Shown: in pieces, positions 62,326 to 64,000 of the stretch | Numbering within the stretch: position 1 is the stretch's first letter | Layout of the letters: each line of letters begins with the position of its first letter | NCBI GenBank assembly: GCA_910579615.1 | Contig: CAJTUA010000005.1 | Location: forward strand, 169,209 to 233,208 | From: an uncultured Lachnospiraceae bacterium | Lineage (GTDB): Bacteria; Bacillota; Clostridia; Lachnospirales; Lachnospiraceae | Direction of reading: 5' to 3' | DNA length: 64,000 nt | Translations under genes and position numbers: made by a program | Notes under the pieces: generated by a model | Told to the model about the DNA's origin: nothing | Database searches by the model: none | The model's input: the letters and a program-made list of their open reading frames with translations, nothing else

Positions 62326-63360
62326 ATGGAACATGGAAAAATGCTAGCAATTATAGGGAGTCCGGGCAGCGGAAAAACTACGGTGGCGATCAAGTTGGCA
62401 CAGGGTCTTGCCGATAGGAAGAAAAATGTTATTGTGGTGCTTTGTGACCCATTTACCCCCGTCATTCCCACACTGGTATCCGCAGGGATGTCACATGACA
62501 TCTCACTTGGGCATCTGCTGACTGCGCCGGGGATTACGCAGGAGGACATCCTGAAAGCCTGTATCCCGGCAGGCAGGAACGGCTGTATCGGTCTGCTTGG
62601 ATACTGCGCGGGGGAAAGCCTGATAAGCTATCCGAAAATCACACATGACAAGGCAGTGGAATTGTTTGTGTCCCTGCGTTATCTGGCGGATGATGTAATT
62701 ATCGACTGTGCCACCGTCTTTGAGGCAGACCCGGCCTCCCTTGTGGCGGTCGAGGTGGCAGACCGGGTGTTGAGGATGGGGACGGCAGACTTAAAAGGGG
62801 TTTCCTATTTCCAGTCCCATGCCCCGATGCTTTCGGACGGCCGCTACCGGAAGGAAACCCACCAGATGGCTGTCGGCAACCTGAAAGTGGGGCAGGACTG
62901 GGAGGCGGTTTCCGGCCAGTATGGAAAGATTGATTACCTGTTGCCATACGTGGCAGAGTTGGAACAGCAGGGCAACGAGATGGCGTTGTTTGAGCCTCTG
63001 TTCTCACAGGAGGGAGGACGCTACCAGACGGAGGTCAGCCGTATTGTGGAAGAAATATTTTCAGCCTCGGAAAAGTGTGGCAGCAAAAGGCAGGGGAAAA
63101 CGGCAGCGGGGAATGCGCTGATAGGGAAGGCGGACAGAGTGAAGACGATAGTGGGGCAGGTATTCCAAGGGAAACCCGCATTGGCAAAGGGAGATACATC
63201 CCCGGAAAAAGGGGAAGATGCCGGGGAGGAAATGGCGGATGCTACCCGTCAAATAAATATGGACAAGACAGAGGGATTTTTGCATCAGAAAAAAGGAAAA
63301 GAAGCAAAGAAATCTGGCAGGTTCCGTGTGTCGTTTTCCAAGAACTGGGGGGAGTTTTAA
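62326..63360 (+). CDS. CpaE/TadZ-like ATPase
   Basis: 344 residues. Walker A IIGSPGSGKTT (near 9-19), DVIIDCATVFE (near 125) and GVSYFQSHAPM give a SIMIBI-type ATPase of the CpaE/ParA-like group that positions Tad pilus machinery. The N-terminal receiver-like domain of CpaE is absent. The last about 85 residues are charged and low-complexity. The stop overlaps the start of the CpaF-like gene by one base. Confidence 0.8.
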   Translation: MEHGKMLAIIGSPGSGKTTVAIKLAQGLADRKKNVIVVLCDPFTPVIPTLVSAGMSHDISLGHLLTAPGITQEDILKACIPAGRNGCIGLLGYCAGESLISYPKITHDKAVELFVSLRYLADDVIIDCATVFEADPASLVAVEVADRVLRMGTADLKGVSYFQSHAPMLSDGRYRKETHQMAVGNLKVGQDWEAVSGQYGKIDYLLPYVAELEQQGNEMALFEPLFSQEGGRYQTEVSRIVEEIFSASEKCGSKRQGKTAAGNALIGKADRVKTIVGQVFQGKPALAKGDTSPEKGEDAGEEMADATRQINMDKTEGFLHQKKGKEAKKSGRFRVSFSKNWGEF

Positions 63361-64000
63361 TGGTTCAAAGGATTGCGGAAAAGAAAGGGGGGGGGGGTTC
63401 TATTTTGCAGGAAATTGACATCCATAACCAGACAGGGATGTTACCGGGGGAGGGCTGCCTGCGCTCCTTCCCCGAAATTTTGAGGGAAGTGCAGGAATAT
63501 ATCACAAGGCATTATGCCACCACATTGGAGGGCGACCCGGAAGAAAACAGGGAACTGATAAAGTCTTACATCCAGAAATATCTGGAAAACAACCGTCTTG
63601 GCGTGGCGGGGATGGAAGCGTGGGAACTGTGCGAGCTGCTCTACGGCGAGATGACTGGGTTTTCATTTTTGAGCAAATACCTTTACCGGGACGATGTGGA
63701 GGAGATTAACATCAACCAGTGGAAGGATGTAAAAATCACTTATTCCAACGGGGAAATCCTGCCATGTAAGGAGCATTTCAGTTCCCCACAGCATGCGGTT
63801 GACGTAATCCGGCGGATGCTCCATAAGTCCGGCATGGTCTTTGACAGCGCACAGACCATCGTTGTGGGGCATCTGTCCAACAAGATACGCATCACTGTGA
63901 TGGGGGACGGCGTGATTGACCGGGACAAGGGGTTGTCCGCCTCCATCCGGATTGTCAACCCGAAAAAGCTGACCAGACAGCAGTTTGTGGATTATGGGAC
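63360..64000 (+). CDS. CpaF/TadA-like secretion ATPase, cut by the window end
   Basis: The frame from ATG 63360 (after GGGGGGAG) is open to base 64000. N-terminal part of a CpaF/TadA-type ATPase: ELCELLYGEMTGFSFL, then YRDDVEEININQWKDVKITY, SPQHAVDVIRRMLHK, GLSASIRIVNPKKLT. The Walker A region lies beyond the window. A run of eleven G (63387-63397) encodes four Gly near the start; TTG 63405 after this run is an alternative start with the G run as binding site. This ATPase powers pilus assembly or secretion. Confidence 0.82.
   Translation, partial: MVQRIAEKKGGGGSILQEIDIHNQTGMLPGEGCLRSFPEILREVQEYITRHYATTLEGDPEENRELIKSYIQKYLENNRLGVAGMEAWELCELLYGEMTGFSFLSKYLYRDDVEEININQWKDVKITYSNGEILPCKEHFSSPQHAVDVIRRMLHKSGMVFDSAQTIVVGHLSNKIRITVMGDGVIDRDKGLSASIRIVNPKKLTRQQFVDYG
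63387..63397 (+). repeat. homopolymer run of 11 G at the start of the CpaF-like gene
   Basis: Such runs slip during replication; a change in length would put ATG 63360 out of frame but leave TTG 63405 in frame. Confidence 0.85.

Larger units (their letters stand above)
35465..64000 (+). mobile_element. integrative conjugative element, left part
   Basis: All genes run in one direction and are the set of a Firmicutes conjugative element: ParA/ParB, giant methylase-helicase, TOPRIM protein, RHH-like accessory protein, MobL-like relaxase, VirD4 coupling protein, TrbL/VirB6-like and PrgI membrane proteins, SpoVG, a DNA methylase and Tad-type pilus genes. The left limit is approximate and the right limit is outside the window; VirB4, hydrolase and integrase were not seen, so must lie further right if the element is intact. 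Confidence 0.88.

Overview
The window reads as chromosomal DNA of a gut Firmicute, most likely a Lachnospiraceae-type Clostridium relative. The support is strong AGGAGG-type ribosome binding sites, sigma-A promoters of the TTGACA/TATAAT type, a sortase with an anchored substrate, LuxS, B12-dependent methionine metabolism, a PhoP/PhoR pair and a SpoVG-like gene. It falls into three parts.

Bases 1-11.2 kb are ordinary chromosome: a class B sortase (cut by the window edge) with a wall-anchored protein, two small unknown genes, luxS, a double-HAD phosphatase, a D-2-hydroxyacid dehydrogenase, a homocysteine methyltransferase/methylenetetrahydrofolate reductase fusion, and metH. luxS, the fusion protein and metH together serve homocysteine recycling and methionine synthesis.

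Bases 11.3-21.6 kb look like a more AT-rich accessory block. A 621-residue HTH/helical-repeat regulator lies tail to tail with a gene for a 62-residue exported peptide. A perfect 40-bp palindrome sits midway between the divergent promoters of that peptide gene and a secreted NlpC/P60 protein. A lipoprotein, a MacB-like ABC transporter, two membrane-anchored unknowns and two gene remnants follow. This is the best candidate here for an undescribed peptide-signalling circuit. Bases 21.6-35.1 kb return to chromosome: a large family 2 glycosidase, a Na/phosphate transporter with PhoP-box-like repeats and a PhoP/PhoR-like two-component system, a cobalamin riboswitch with a B12-type ABC importer, a lone receiver protein and a subtilisin-like protease.

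From about 35.1-35.5 kb to the window end lies the left part of an integrative conjugative element. It starts with ParA/ParB and a 2462-residue methylase-helicase carrying an overlapping TnpV-like gene. Next come a TOPRIM protein, a Fic-fold protein and a hairpin-rich candidate oriT. These are followed by a ribbon-helix-helix-like accessory protein, a MobL-like relaxase and a VirD4 coupling protein. Small membrane proteins, SpoVG, a TrbL/VirB6-like protein and PrgI come next. The last genes are an MT-A70 methylase and a Tad/Flp-pilus-type set (prepilin peptidase, CpaB, CpaE-like ATPase, CpaF cut by the window end). No integrase, VirB4 or right end is inside the window. Several genes appear to use ATH initiation codons. 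No rRNA, tRNA or CRISPR array was seen.
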